From contig QNGA01000005.1 of the NCBI GenBank assembly GCA_003298465.1, forward strand, positions 124,001 through 188,000: 64,000 nucleotides of DNA, in the 5' to 3' direction. Below, one piece after another: positions 23,822 to 34,500 of this stretch; position 1 is the stretch's first letter, and each line of letters opens with the position of its first letter. Under the pieces are notes generated by a model, which had not been told where the DNA came from, made no database searches, and saw only the letters and a list, made by a program, of their open reading frames with translations. The position numbers and the translations under genes were made by a program. Origin of the DNA: a halophilic archaeon (GTDB lineage: Archaea; Halobacteriota; Halobacteria; Halobacteriales; Haladaptataceae).

Positions 23822-26800
23822 ATGAGCGCTCGTTCGGGCCTGCTTGGCCGATGGTCACGCCGCGAAAAACTGGCTGTTCTCGTCATCGCCCTCACCGTCG
23901 CCTTTCTCACTGGCACAACACTTGTCCTAAGTGCAGCAGGCAATCAGACGACGGCAATCGCGACGGAATACACTGCTAACGGCACAGCAACATACTACGA
24001 ATCACCACAGGAAGCACGCGAACGGGCAGCCACCCAACAGCGAGCGATCGTTGTTCCCGTTGCGAACATCACACAGCCAGACGGTAGCCAGACACTGGCT
24101 GTCGGTCTTCCCAACCAGCGTAGTGGTGCCTTCCAGCAAACAACAGGCATTCCACTAGGGACACCTCCAGCCACAGGTGTCGCCTCTGGGACGGTTCACA
24201 ACCAGACAGTACAGCAGTTACAGGGCCGAGACGCAACGGTTACCGTGTCCGTCACACCCCGCACGGAGCAATCAAGCGTCTTCCCGTCCCAGTGGTATGT
24301 CGCAAATACATCGACGGTCTCGTCACTCGGACCGACTGGCGCGTTCGTCATTTCGGCGACACACTCACCGTCTCAGGCGGCTGGTCCCCAGCAGGGCGTC
24401 CCATTCCAGTCCGTCCTCTTGTTCTTTGTCCAGGGCGCTCAGAGCCTCGTTACACTGCTCACCATCACGAGCATCGGCGGTGGCATCCTGACAGGCGTCA
24501 CGGTCTTCAGCGTCACCCGGATGAGCGTCCGTGACCGTCTCCCAACAATTCGCATCCTCCGATCAACGGGGGCCTCGCCCAGAGCAGTCCTCCGGATTTT
24601 CGTCGTACGTGCAGGCACGATGACTGGCGTTGGCCTCTGTCTCGGCTACGCCTTCGGCGTTATTCTCACGAATACGGCGGTCAACGTGGCGGTGTTCGCC
24701 GGACTTCCGACGTCACTCAACGTTCGTGTGACTGCCGCCGTTGCTCGCCAACTCGCTATCGTGTACAGTTGTATCGGCGGTCTCAGCGTTCTATCTGGTG
24801 TCTTGGCCGCGCTCCCAGCAGTTCGCCGTCCCCCAGCGCAACTACAGCAAACCGTCGCTCGAACGCAAGTCGGCGAGTCAGGATCACTGCTAGGCGACTC
24901 CTCTCTCCTCCAGTTGCGATTGCTCGACTGGCGGGCCCTTGCTCCGAGTATGGCAACGCTGGCTGTCTTTGCGACAGTCGTTATTCTCGTTGGTTCGCTC
25001 GCCGGGATGCTGGCCCCATTGTTGATGGGGACGGGATCGACACTGACGGAACCAGGCGCTGTCCATCCGGTCGCCAGTAGCCTGCCAGCACAGTCAGCCG
25101 ATACACTCCGCGAAAACGGGATCGCCGCAAGTCCCGAGACTCTCGTCTTCTCTATGCATGATGGCCAGCCAGTCGTCGTTCGTGGCGCTAACTATTCGGC
25201 GTTCGCAGCTGTCTCCGACGCAGAACTGACACAGGGTCATCCACCACGCCAGCCAGCACAGGCAGTCATCGGTGCAGACCTTGCAAAGACGCTCGGGCTC
25301 AGTATCGGCGACCAAGTCACACTCGGCGGTAGTACAGACCCCGGCATAACGCGGGTACAGATCGTCGGCATATACTCTGCCCCCGGAGCGGTTGACGATC
25401 AGCTGATAGTCTCACTTCCAGTCGCACAGCACTTATCAACAAAACGTCCGGGGAGTGTGCAGTTCATTCGGACGAAGAAGCCAGTCGACGACTTAGCAAT
25501 GAAGGGGCCGGCAATCGGTGTGCTTGGCATTACGGCGCCTGAACAAGTGGCATCCAATACGTCTCTGCCGGTCGGTATCCGTGTCCAGAACTTTGGACCT
25601 AAACCAGCAACACGGACGCTGCAGGTCCGATTGGGGAACAGGACAGTGACGGAGACGGTCAGGCTCAACGCAAGTGAGCAGCAGACGGTGACGGTGGACG
25701 TGCCAGCCTCCGTTCGCGGAAATCAGACGCTTCGCGTCGCGTCGCACATGCAACCAGTTCGCGTTCGATCACCACAGGCGCTGCAACTTCGCGGCGTACC
25801 GTCGGAAGCGCCACCACAGAGTACGCCCCGCGTGCAGGTCCAGACGATTCAGGGAACACCCGTCGAGAACGCCACTGTTCGCGTTGGGACGGACACTGTG
25901 ACATCGGGACCGAACGGGACCGTTCAACTGCCGCTTGGAGCAGCCGGCCGTACACAAATTCAGGTAGAGTACCAGAACCGATCGCTCACGAAGTCGATTC
26001 GTGTTACGCCGAACAGCCAACGGCAGCTCACCGCCCGATTACAGCTATCACCGCCGCAACCAAGTATCGTGACGCGGCCGACGGCCACGCTCGTGGTGCG
26101 GAACCCATGGAATCAGACCCTCTCGAGAACGATTCAGTTGACAGCCAGTGGCCAATCGCGGACACGCACAGTGACTGTCGCACCCGGTAATCAGACCACG
26201 GTCACATTCCAGCTTAGCCGCCAGTCCCCCGGCTCGCATATGCTTCGAGCAACGGCTGCTGGTCAGGAGCTTGCAACTGCGAACTATACTGTGACTGGTA
26301 GTGACCGCCTCGTAGCTGCAGCAGCAAGTAGCGGACAGCAAACAGGCAGCACCGGTATTGGACGAGCTGTTTCAACCGCCTTCGGGAATCTCAACATCCT
26401 ATTCGGCGTTCTCATTGTGCTGGCTGGTCTTATGACGATCGGGAGTGCGGCGGCAACGTTCGCACAGGCAATCCATGCTCGACAACGGACACTCGGTGTC
26501 TATCGAGCAACAGGGGCTCCGCCACGCCGATTGCTTCGGCTTGTGCTCGGCGATGCGTTCAAAATCGCGAGTGTTGCTGTCGTTGGCGCGACTGTGCTGG
26601 CATTCCTTGCAACGCGACTGCTCGCAATGACTGGTTATCTCACTATCTATGGTATTCGTATCGTTCCCACACTTTCGGCGCTGACGCTGGCTGGGCTCAC
26701 AATTGGCGGATTTGCCGTCATGCTTGTGAGTGCGTTCCTCGTGACTAGCATGTTCATCCGCACATCTCCAGTGAATCTCCTGCAGAGCTCATCCGGCCAG

Positions 26801-26860
26801 TCCCAGCACCATGGAGAGCAGGGCGAGACTGAGTCGATGCCTGGTGATATTGGAGACTAA
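23822..26860 (+). CDS. FtsX/MacB-type ABC permease with CARDB-like extracellular domains
   Basis: The product is 1012 residues. An N-terminal helix (about 15-37) is followed by an extracytoplasmic segment, an FtsX core of three helices (about 195-340; VTVFSVTRMSVRDRLPTIRI, LRSTGASPRAVLR), and another helix near 380-405. A MacB-like periplasmic-type domain comes next (about 415-560; VIGADLAKTLGLSIGDQVTL), then a CARDB-like and two Ig-like beta domains (about 570-830). The C-terminal FtsX domain has three helices (ATGAPPRRLLRLVLGDAFKI). It is a paralogue of the permease at 31587-34649, with the same domain order. No ATPase gene is adjacent; the one at 30799 is 3.9 kb away. The two FtsX cores in one chain make a complete permease. 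Confidence 0.85.
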   Translation: MSARSGLLGRWSRREKLAVLVIALTVAFLTGTTLVLSAAGNQTTAIATEYTANGTATYYESPQEARERAATQQRAIVVPVANITQPDGSQTLAVGLPNQRSGAFQQTTGIPLGTPPATGVASGTVHNQTVQQLQGRDATVTVSVTPRTEQSSVFPSQWYVANTSTVSSLGPTGAFVISATHSPSQAAGPQQGVPFQSVLLFFVQGAQSLVTLLTITSIGGGILTGVTVFSVTRMSVRDRLPTIRILRSTGASPRAVLRIFVVRAGTMTGVGLCLGYAFGVILTNTAVNVAVFAGLPTSLNVRVTAAVARQLAIVYSCIGGLSVLSGVLAALPAVRRPPAQLQQTVARTQVGESGSLLGDSSLLQLRLLDWRALAPSMATLAVFATVVILVGSLAGMLAPLLMGTGSTLTEPGAVHPVASSLPAQSADTLRENGIAASPETLVFSMHDGQPVVVRGANYSAFAAVSDAELTQGHPPRQPAQAVIGADLAKTLGLSIGDQVTLGGSTDPGITRVQIVGIYSAPGAVDDQLIVSLPVAQHLSTKRPGSVQFIRTKKPVDDLAMKGPAIGVLGITAPEQVASNTSLPVGIRVQNFGPKPATRTLQVRLGNRTVTETVRLNASEQQTVTVDVPASVRGNQTLRVASHMQPVRVRSPQALQLRGVPSEAPPQSTPRVQVQTIQGTPVENATVRVGTDTVTSGPNGTVQLPLGAAGRTQIQVEYQNRSLTKSIRVTPNSQRQLTARLQLSPPQPSIVTRPTATLVVRNPWNQTLSRTIQLTASGQSRTRTVTVAPGNQTTVTFQLSRQSPGSHMLRATAAGQELATANYTVTGSDRLVAAAASSGQQTGSTGIGRAVSTAFGNLNILFGVLIVLAGLMTIGSAAATFAQAIHARQRTLGVYRATGAPPRRLLRLVLGDAFKIASVAVVGATVLAFLATRLLAMTGYLTIYGIRIVPTLSALTLAGLTIGGFAVMLVSAFLVTSMFIRTSPVNLLQSSSGQSQHHGEQGETESMPGDIGD

Positions 26861-27094
26861 CTCTATTGGAGAGAGTCCTACTAACATCCTTAGCAGTCGC
26901 AAATTATTATCGTCGAATTCTTGACTAATACTTCTCTATAATAATCCCTGCCATAATCGGTGGTTCTATAAGTAACGTTGAAAAATAGCACTCCAATACC
27001 GATTAATACAGAAAAATCAGAAATAAAATTGGCACAGAAATACATTACGGAACACGCAAGGCGATAAAATAAACCATATGGAAAACAATCGATA
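26861..27094. other. AT-rich intergenic region
   Basis: This is 234 bases downstream of the permease. I see no structure beyond A/T runs. The sequence gataaaataaaccatatgg just before the zinc-ribbon gene is TATA-like. Confidence 0.4.
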
Positions 27095-27262
27095 ATGTCC
27101 CGATACCCACGAGAAGCTCGGTCAGCGAAAATCAAATGCATTGCTTGTAATGCACCAGTCGTTGAGACAGTTGATGGTTCGTATGCATGCGTCGCCTGTG
27201 GTGACGCCCCCGTGAAATCATCTTACTCAGATAGAGATAACGAAATCATTGCAGACGACTGA
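27095..27262 (+). CDS. Zinc-ribbon microprotein, 55 aa
   Basis: ATG 27095 gives a basic N-terminus (MSRYPREARSAKIK), then C-x2-C (CIAC), 14 residues, a second C-x2-C (CVAC) and an acidic tail ending EIIADD. This is a rubredoxin-like or zinc-ribbon knuckle pair. Haloarchaeal zinc-ribbon microproteins of this size are conserved and generally of unknown function. It is monocistronic. Confidence 0.65.
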   Translation: MSRYPREARSAKIKCIACNAPVVETVDGSYACVACGDAPVKSSYSDRDNEIIADD

Positions 27263-28065
27263 ACGACAGTCAAACGGTTCGAGACCAAACGACCTCCATT
27301 GTAGACAGAAAGAGAATACTAGGATGGCTTCTCAAATGGCTCCGGCTTAAATACACAGCAACACTTAGTGTCGTAGCGTTTGTTGGTGGTGGAGTGTACG
27401 TGGCGTTTTTGGCCGTCCGCTGGGTGGGTGGTGGCTCTCTCCTCTTTGATGGTGGACATCATCGTACTCACTGCGCTTGCGCTCGATATTCAGATTATGT
27501 TCTCCTCGCTCTTCAGAAGTACTATTGCAGGGTGAGCTGCCTACTTGCTCCTTGAGATAGGGCTTTCGCCAATGGTTCTCCATATTCGAGAGACTTATTC
27601 AGTGTAGGACGTCCACAGCCTGCTCTATACCCTCCTTAGAACTGAAGAGCTCCAAATTGGGCTCACCTGCGATCCCCCAGTTATGTCCAATCCCCAAGGG
27701 ATTGTTTCGTGGCAACATAGTGCACTGGCGGTGAGAGTACCTTCAGAATGATTCATTTATGATACTCTTAGAGAAGTATTTGGTGTATCTCTCTGCTAGC
27801 CAAATCATCGACTAACATATAAGCAATTAGTTCATTTATTGTCTAGCAAATACGTCTTCATTTGGGCTGCTTGCTTTCCTAAATCACCCTTCTGGATTCA
27901 ATATAATCTAGATACATATTTCTAAAACGGAATACCAAATCAGTAGAATCATGTTACTGGATGACACAATTTCAGTCTAAAACAGTTGCGAAAAGGTTCG
28001 AAACCAGATGAATTTTGTGAACAGCCGAGGGGGTCTATACCGGCAGAAGATATCTACGAAACTGG
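27263..28065. other. 800-bp region without a confident gene
   Basis: From about 27304 to 27540 one frame reads through a hydrophobic stretch (TATLSVVAFVGGGVYVAFLA) but has no start codon or family, so it may be a decayed membrane gene. The rest is AT-rich. At the right edge gtctatacc (28033-28041) is 25-33 bases before the ATG of the DsbA-like gene and fits a TATA box of a leaderless transcript. Confidence 0.4.
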
Positions 28066-29190
28066 ATGTCAGACCGAACGCCATCTCGACGAACGTTTCT
28101 GAAAACAACCGGTGTAGTTGCGGCCGCTGGCCTTGGCAGTACAGTTCCTGCAAGTGCAGCTGAAACACCCAGTGCCCCAGTCCCAGACGACACAGACGCC
28201 CTTACGTATGCGACCATGGGCACGGACAAAGACAATCCCACGGCTACACTGTACGGTAATTTCAAGTGTCCGTACACCCAGGAATTCGTGCGAGGCGGTA
28301 ACCTCGAAGCGGTGCTAAACGAATACGTCACCTCCGGAGACCTCAACCTCCGGTTCCGCGCACTCGCCTACCAGCCGCCGGGAACATCCTCGCATGGTAG
28401 CGACTATTACTATATTTCCGACAGTGACCCGCTTATCTCGCAAGCCGCGCTGGGTGTCTGGGATGTCTCCCCCGAGGATTACTGGGGTTTCTTCAACTAC
28501 ATGTTCTCGGACATCATCTCTGGGAACGTCTCATACGGGGAAATGGAAGATGAGATGCAGGCGGCCGGCGTCGACAACCGCAGCACCATTATCGATCGAG
28601 CAGACTCTGGCCGGTACAGCGATGACGTAGAACAGAATCGCTACTCGGCTGGTGATTACGGGGTTACGTTCACCCCGACACTTGTTCTCGACGGCGAAAC
28701 GACTGCACCCCACCACGGCACCGAGGATCTACTCGATTGGATCGGCAGTCGTATCTCTACATCGTCGAGCAACTCCAGCGATACAGAGAGTTCCTCGGAG
28801 GACACGTCTAGCGACGAAACAAGCACGTCGGAAGACACGTCTAGCGACACAGACAGTAGTTCCGCGGATTCGTTGAGTAACTCGGACAGCAGCTCGACGG
28901 ACTCGTCCAGTGAGACAGATAATAGCTCGAGCGACTCCTCGAGCACCGACACCGCTAGCGCCTCCGACCAATCGTCCGGCAGCTCGGCGTCTGCAGACAC
29001 GCAGTCGACGAGTGATTCCTCGTCCGGTAGCGAAGACGGCTCGACGGACTCATCCAGTGACGAAACGGCGAGTAGCACTGAGCAATCATCCGCTGACTCC
29101 ACGTCTACGGCCAGCGATTCCAGCTCAGAATCTATCTCGGTCGGCGACTTCTGTCGCAAAGTTCTGAACCTCCCAGTCGACGACTCGTAA
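28066..29190 (+). CDS. Tat-exported DsbA-like thioredoxin-fold protein with Ser/Thr/Asp-rich tail
   Basis: The product is 374 residues. The Tat signal PSRRTFLKTTGV lies at 6-17, ending near ASAAE at 30. A thioredoxin-fold DsbA domain spans about 45-230: strand TATLYGNFKCPYTQEF with the active-site motif C68-PYT, helical insert, and cis-proline loop TFTPTLVLDG (P204). The second redox Cys of CPYC is Thr71, so disulfide exchange by the usual dithiol mechanism is not possible. Residues 231-357 are almost only Ser, Thr, Asp, Glu, Ala and Gly, then GDFCRKVLNLPVDDS ends the chain with the only other Cys (C363). The tail could be a glycosylated cell-wall spacer. It has its own promoter. Confidence 0.8.
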   Translation: MSDRTPSRRTFLKTTGVVAAAGLGSTVPASAAETPSAPVPDDTDALTYATMGTDKDNPTATLYGNFKCPYTQEFVRGGNLEAVLNEYVTSGDLNLRFRALAYQPPGTSSHGSDYYYISDSDPLISQAALGVWDVSPEDYWGFFNYMFSDIISGNVSYGEMEDEMQAAGVDNRSTIIDRADSGRYSDDVEQNRYSAGDYGVTFTPTLVLDGETTAPHHGTEDLLDWIGSRISTSSSNSSDTESSSEDTSSDETSTSEDTSSDTDSSSADSLSNSDSSSTDSSSETDNSSSDSSSTDTASASDQSSGSSASADTQSTSDSSSGSEDGSTDSSSDETASSTEQSSADSTSTASDSSSESISVGDFCRKVLNLPVDDS

Positions 29191-29622
29191 CTCTCAGAAA
29201 ATCGTCTCGATCTTATTCTGTCACCGTCGAGGTCTTTTTCACTAAACAGGCGACTCTTATAGCGTTCACAGTCGTGATCGCTGTCATCAGTGGATACAGA
29301 AGGATATCTCTATTACTGGCCTATCGTTAGGGCGGGGAAAAGACAGGGCGGCGAGGGGGATGTCAAACAGTATCTGGTGATGGCGGCCAGACGTGGTGTA
29401 GTCGCGCTTTCGGAGACCCTCGCCATCTACAATTTCATCGTCTACACATATATAATTTCCCCCGATATGATGCGATATAACAGCCTCCCTGGGTTTTAAG
29501 AATAAGAAGTAGTCAGAAACTAGCTAAATTTCTATTTGGCCAATTTACGTTCAATCGTGGTCTCATTATCGTAATTGTGGCCCCCTCTCAGATTCTATCA
29601 GATAAACTGGCAACGGATATCC
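29191..29622. other. Intergenic region, no gene called
   Basis: A GTG frame at 29290-29499 is open for 69 codons but has no family features. The cgttagggcgggg at about 29326-29338 and gaggggga/tgtcaa at about 29354-29366 recall degenerate left and right TnpB-element ends, very weakly. The last 100 bases are AT-rich. Confidence 0.3.
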
Positions 29623-30588
29623 TCAGTCACTGATTTGCTCCACTACCGGTGTGCTTTCTTCAGCCCCAAAGAACGACGCTGTCCCACCATACAATTCGAT
29701 GTCTTCTCCAAGGTCCGTGAGTGTAACTGTCGGTGGTTCGGCGAGAACATACTCCTTGAGATGACGCTGAATTCCGTCCAAGATCCAGCCAGGGTTCTGT
29801 AATGCAACTGACCCACCGAGTGTAATGATACCAGGATCGTACACGTTTGCAATTGCACCAATACCTGCAGCATTGTATCTCGCAGCCCGCTGGAGACACG
29901 ACTGGGCAAGTTCGTCACCTGCATCAGCAATAGCGAATACATCGGGAGCAGCAATTTCTTCTTGGTTGCGGAGACTCGATGGCTGTTCATCTTGTGCAAG
30001 GAGTTGGCGCGCGAACTGCGGGATACCGCGGCCAGAACAATAGGCTTCCCACGCACCGCATACGCCTGTACTTGATAACTCACCGTCAGCCACAATAGGA
30101 ATAAGTCCAACTTCAGCAGCATAGCCTCGTTCTCCTCGAATTGGGGATCCGTCGACAACAACACCTGCTCCAATCCCTGTCCCAAACGTCACATGGACAA
30201 CCGTATCCGAATGATAGCCTTCCCCGAATGTCGCTTCTCCGAGTGCGGCTGCAGTGCAGTCATTTTCAAGCGTCGTTGAAACATCAAAGGTGTCAGCTAT
30301 CGCAGGCCCGATTGGTAGATGTTGGAGGGTCTCGTTTTCAGCCGTATCAAACTCGACAATCACACCACGCTCAGAATCGACCAATCCCGTCGTCGAGATC
30401 GAGACATGCTGGATCGGGCGTGAGAATTGAGTCTGCAATCGATCAACGATAGTAATGAGCTGGTCTGTTAGCGTCGCTGGGCGCGTTTGGTCAGTCTGAA
30501 CTGCAACCGGTCCTTCTGGTGTCCCCTGCCCATACCGAATCCGGGTACTTCCAATATCGATCACCGCAACGGTCGGTACAGCACTCAC
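29623..30588 (-). CDS. ROK-family sugar kinase or regulator
   Basis: The product is 321 residues. The ATP-binding phosphate-1 motif AVIDIGSTRIRYG (8-20), the ENDCTAAALGEATFGEG segment, the phosphate-2 motif VVHVTFGTGIGAGVVVDG, and the C-terminal ITLGGSVALQNP define a ROK protein. No N-terminal winged helix is present, so a kinase is more likely than a NagC-type repressor. The usual CxCGxxGCxE zinc motif is reduced to CGAWEAYCSGRGIP, as in many archaeal members. Substrates may be glucose or an N-acyl-hexosamine; not decidable here. It stands alone, 210 bp beyond the ABC ATPase stop. Confidence 0.85.
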   Translation of the reverse strand: MSAVPTVAVIDIGSTRIRYGQGTPEGPVAVQTDQTRPATLTDQLITIVDRLQTQFSRPIQHVSISTTGLVDSERGVIVEFDTAENETLQHLPIGPAIADTFDVSTTLENDCTAAALGEATFGEGYHSDTVVHVTFGTGIGAGVVVDGSPIRGERGYAAEVGLIPIVADGELSSTGVCGAWEAYCSGRGIPQFARQLLAQDEQPSSLRNQEEIAAPDVFAIADAGDELAQSCLQRAARYNAAGIGAIANVYDPGIITLGGSVALQNPGWILDGIQRHLKEYVLAEPPTVTLTDLGEDIELYGGTASFFGAEESTPVVEQISD

Positions 30589-30798
30589 AATACGGTCTTC
30601 CGCAGTTACTATTATTAGTACTTCGATGCTCCGGGTTAGGTAATTGATTCATTCGAGAATATTAACCCAGTTCCATTGTAACATGATACTTTCCCTGTCA
30701 TCAGTAAGCCGTAGCCGGAACGCGGCGACACGCGCTTGTGCAACTGCAGTAGTAGGAGCAGACAACCTATTTTATCCCGGTGACCGATTAACGGCCGA

Positions 30799-31479
30799 TC
30801 AGACGATCGTTGAGGGTGAGTGTTGGGGAACTAGTTCCTCGTCCTCAAGTCGAGCGATTGACTGGAACAACGACTCTAACTGCGTATCGTGACTGATAGT
30901 GACTAAGGCTGTCTCTGTCGTTGCCTGGAGGCCAAGCAAGAGATCGATCACATTGTCAGTTGTATCGGGATCGAGTTGCCCTGTCGGTTCGTCAGCGAGA
31001 ACAACTGCCGGCCGGTTCGCAAGCGCACGGGCAATAGCAACACGTTGTTTTTCACCGCCGCTAAGCGTTGCCGGATACTGCATCTCTAAGTCCTGAATAT
31101 TGAGCCTCCCAAACAGAGTGTCGAGCCACTCCTCATCACGTTCCCCAGTGTGTTCCTGTGGGAGTGCGGCGTTCTCTCTCGCCGTGAGATCATCGATCAA
31201 CTGGAAATCCTGGAAGATGAATCCGATTGTATCCCGTCGAATGCGCGCTCGCTTACGCTCCGGTAGCGACCCAGCGTCCGTTCCCCTGACGGTGACTGTT
31301 CCACTCGAAGGAGTATCGAGTAGACCAAGAATGTTAAAGAGCGTCGTCTTGCCGGCGCCACTTGGACCCTGAATCAGCAGCTGAGCCCCACTAGGGACAG
31401 TAAACGAGATATCGGATAGAATCGTCTCTCCTCCTCGTTCGACGGTAACTGACTCTGCCTTCAGTACACTGTTCGTCAT
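30799..31479 (-). CDS. ABC transporter ATP-binding protein (LolD/MacB type)
   Basis: The product is 226 residues with Walker [12 protein letters not shown]-loop [20 protein letters not shown], signature [15 protein letters not shown], Walker [10 protein letters not shown] and the His switch ISHD. This arrangement is typical of ATPases of FtsX/MacB/LolD-type systems, which use ATP for mechanotransmission or lipoprotein/peptide export rather than import. It follows the large permease gene on the same strand after 107 bp and is the only ABC ATPase in the window. It is therefore the likely engine of that permease and perhaps of the paralogue at 23822. Confidence 0.9.
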   Translation of the reverse strand: MTNSVLKAESVTVERGGETILSDISFTVPSGAQLLIQGPSGAGKTTLFNILGLLDTPSSGTVTVRGTDAGSLPERKRARIRRDTIGFIFQDFQLIDDLTARENAALPQEHTGERDEEWLDTLFGRLNIQDLEMQYPATLSGGEKQRVAIARALANRPAVVLADEPTGQLDPDTTDNVIDLLLGLQATTETALVTISHDTQLESLFQSIARLEDEELVPQHSPSTIV

Positions 31480-31586
31480 CTATACGTACCCACACCCTCG
31501 TCGACAATAACTTTTTATCGAGTCTGGCACAACTGAATTCGATAGTCAGCTTCAGACGAGATCTTCAGTAGGTTCGAGTATCGCTC

Positions 31587-34500
31587 CTAGCTCGAGTCAG
31601 ATTCGGTCTTCGGACTGTCGTTGCGTCGTCCTCGCATTTTCGCTGGTACCGTGGTCAGATACGGATACGAGGCAATACCGGCGCCAAGACACGATAAGAG
31701 GAGCGCGCTTACGCCGATCCCGAGGACAAATAATGGCTGGAACGAGAGGGAAACGCGGACACCAAATACGACAAGCTGGTCCAGCAGAACGAGCCCATGG
31801 AGTACACACCAGCTAATGAGAAATGCCCCAACTATCGCTGGAGCCGATATGCGACAGGCATCTACCAGAAGCAGACGGAGCAGCCTTCCTCGGGTTGCAC
31901 CCGTTGCACGATAGACGCCAAGTGCTTCTCGTCGGGCGTGCACGGCTTGCGCGAACGTCGCGACTGTCCCACCAATCGTTGCAAGCCCTGCGAAGAACAC
32001 GATCGTACCCATTACGAACTTGAGATTTCCAAAGAGGCTTTGGACTGCATTCCCGATGCCGGTCCCCCGAGAATAGTCTGTAGTCTCCGCTAACTGCGAC
32101 AGCAGTTGGTCAGTGCTATAGACCATGAACGTATCTCGTGCAAGCGTCCGATCGTTGCTTCGTACCTTGACGGTGTAATTCCCAGGTGTCAGCCGCTCAC
32201 TGGACGTATTGGTAGCGACGTCTTGCGTGATCGTCGTCTCGCTATGCGGTGAGAGTGTGACTGTTTCATGCACCGTTCGTGCCGGCGTTTCAATAGCGAT
32301 CGATCTCGTCAGTCTCCGATTCCACGGGTTGTAAACCGTGGTCTCCACTTCCGGCTCTGCGACGACACTCATGTTTGTCGGCGTTGTTTCTACTGTTGCC
32401 GTCACCCGTCGAGGCGCCCCGGGTGCTACGCGTACCTGCGTAGTGTTTGTCCTCGATCCTGCCTGAACAGTCAGCGAATAGTTACCTGCCTGCGACGGCA
32501 TCTGGAGCACAGCAATCCCCTGTTGGTTTGTTCTCGCCGTCACACCGCCAATCTCGACGCGTGCGTTCGACACGGGCGTATCAGCCTCAGTCCGGATGAG
32601 AACTGCAGGCTTCGCACCCGGCGGAACCGTTGCAGGAATACTCGGCTCCGCTAATGGTGGCTCTTCATATACTCGTATTGTCCTCGTCTGTGATCCAATC
32701 TTCAGTGGAACCGGCCCCGTGGTCGTCGCCGTCAGATTTACTTCGATTTGGCGTGTTTCACCACCCGCTAGCGTTACGGACCGGTTCCGCGATCGAGAGC
32801 CAAATTCAGCCGTAAATTCACGTGTTTTCTCCGTCTCTGCGAGATTCCGAACCGTTACTATCACTGAAAACGGCTCACCACGCATTACAATCTCCGGGAC
32901 CGAAATCCCGCTAACGATGATATCATTTCCAGCTGACGGCCGCGAGTCCGCGAACCGGCTGAGATTGATGTTGGCCTTGTCTGTTCGAATGAAGTGGACA
33001 ACCCCTGGCTTTGTCGAGAGATCATGCGCTGTTGCGAGCGGAACAATGAGCTGGTCGTCCGATAGCCCCGGCGCTCGAAATGTCCCGACGATTGTCACCG
33101 ACGTAATGGCCGGCGACGTCGTCCCACCAATGAGCAACTGCTCGCCGACCTGGACGTCAAGCGTCCGGGCGAGGTCCTCCCCGATGACTGCCTCATGCTT
33201 CGTCTGCGGAGTGCGTCCCTTGGTTAGTGTTGCATCAGAGACTGCTGCGAACGCCGTATAGTTAGCACCGCGTGCCAAATACGGCTGGTCACCTCTTACT
33301 TGCGAGACAATGATTTCTGGGCTCGCTGTAACGCCTTTATCGCGCAACGCAGTCGTGTAGTTTGCATCGATCCGACTCGCCATCGGATGGGAGACCCCCG
33401 GTTCACTAATCGTTCCTGACGACGTTGACGCAAGGGGAGCAAGCACGCCGGCAAGCGATCCGAGGAGGATGACGATCGTGACGAAGATTGTCAGTGTCGC
33501 TGTTGCAGGGACGAATGCACGCCACTGCAGGAGCGTCGGCGTCAAGAAAGTTCGAACCTTGGAAGCGGACTCCTGACTCGCCTGTTTCTTTGACGAACTA
33601 CCGCCAGTCTTCGTGACTCCAAGTTGGGTCGGTGATGTTCGGGTTGCAGGCCATACAGCGGCGACACCACCAAGCGTCCCCACAATGACGAGGAACACCA
33701 CCATCGGCCCATGAATCCGAAGCACGGCCAGTGTAAGTGTCGGCTTCAGTGTGACCGGTACTCCTAGTGCAGTTGCAACTATGGTCGCACCACGTGTGAG
33801 TCCGACCCCAAGTATGTATCCGACTATCGTCCCGATAGCGGTTAGCAATCCCGCGCGGAAGCCAAAGAGCAGGAGAAGCTGCCGGGGTTCCCCGCCGGTC
33901 GCACGGATGACTCTAATCGATTGGAGTCGATCGCGGACACTCATCCGGGTGATATTGTAGATGATCACCAGAATTAGCAATCCACCACCAGCAATAGCAT
34001 ACAGAAAGAGCTGCAGCATCCCCTGTATCCCGGTCGTGAAGAACGCGAAAAGGCCAGGACTCGTTACCTCTGGCATCCCCCCTTCGATCGATTGCTTAGA
34101 TCCGGACGTGTTCTCGATAACGAGTGCGTCCGTGACCCCGAGGGCTCGTACAGTTGCGGTGTCGCTCACGTACCAAGATCGAGGGAAAATCGAGTCGTTC
34201 TCCGTGTAGGGTGTAACAACAGTTTCGACGGTCTCCGACTGGCCGTGAAAGCGTTGCTGGGTCGGTGTTGAAACAGGCCCCTTGATACCATTTTTCTTGG
34301 GAGGTGGGGGAATACGAGCCTTCTGCCATGATACCGATGCTCCCTTGAGCGTCGTCGGCGCGTCCCGTGGGACCCCGACAACATATCGAGACGGACCGTC
34401 AGTACTAGTTACCGCGAGTGGAAGCACGATATCGGTACTACTAGCGTTTGATCGTGCGGCAGCCAACGAATCATATTTCGTCGTCTGTATGGAATTTGTG

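Noticed and set aside
26890..27141. 83-codon minus-strand hydrophobic frame
   Set aside because: It overlaps the start of the zinc-ribbon gene, has many Cys and Tyr residues from AT-rich DNA and lacks any support.
28656..29159. 167-codon minus-strand frame opposite the Ser/Thr/Asp tail
   Set aside because: It is the complement of a low-complexity repeat and mirrors its composition.
29290..29499. 69-codon GTG frame
   Set aside because: Weak start, no motif, and it lies in a stretch with degenerate IS-like ends.
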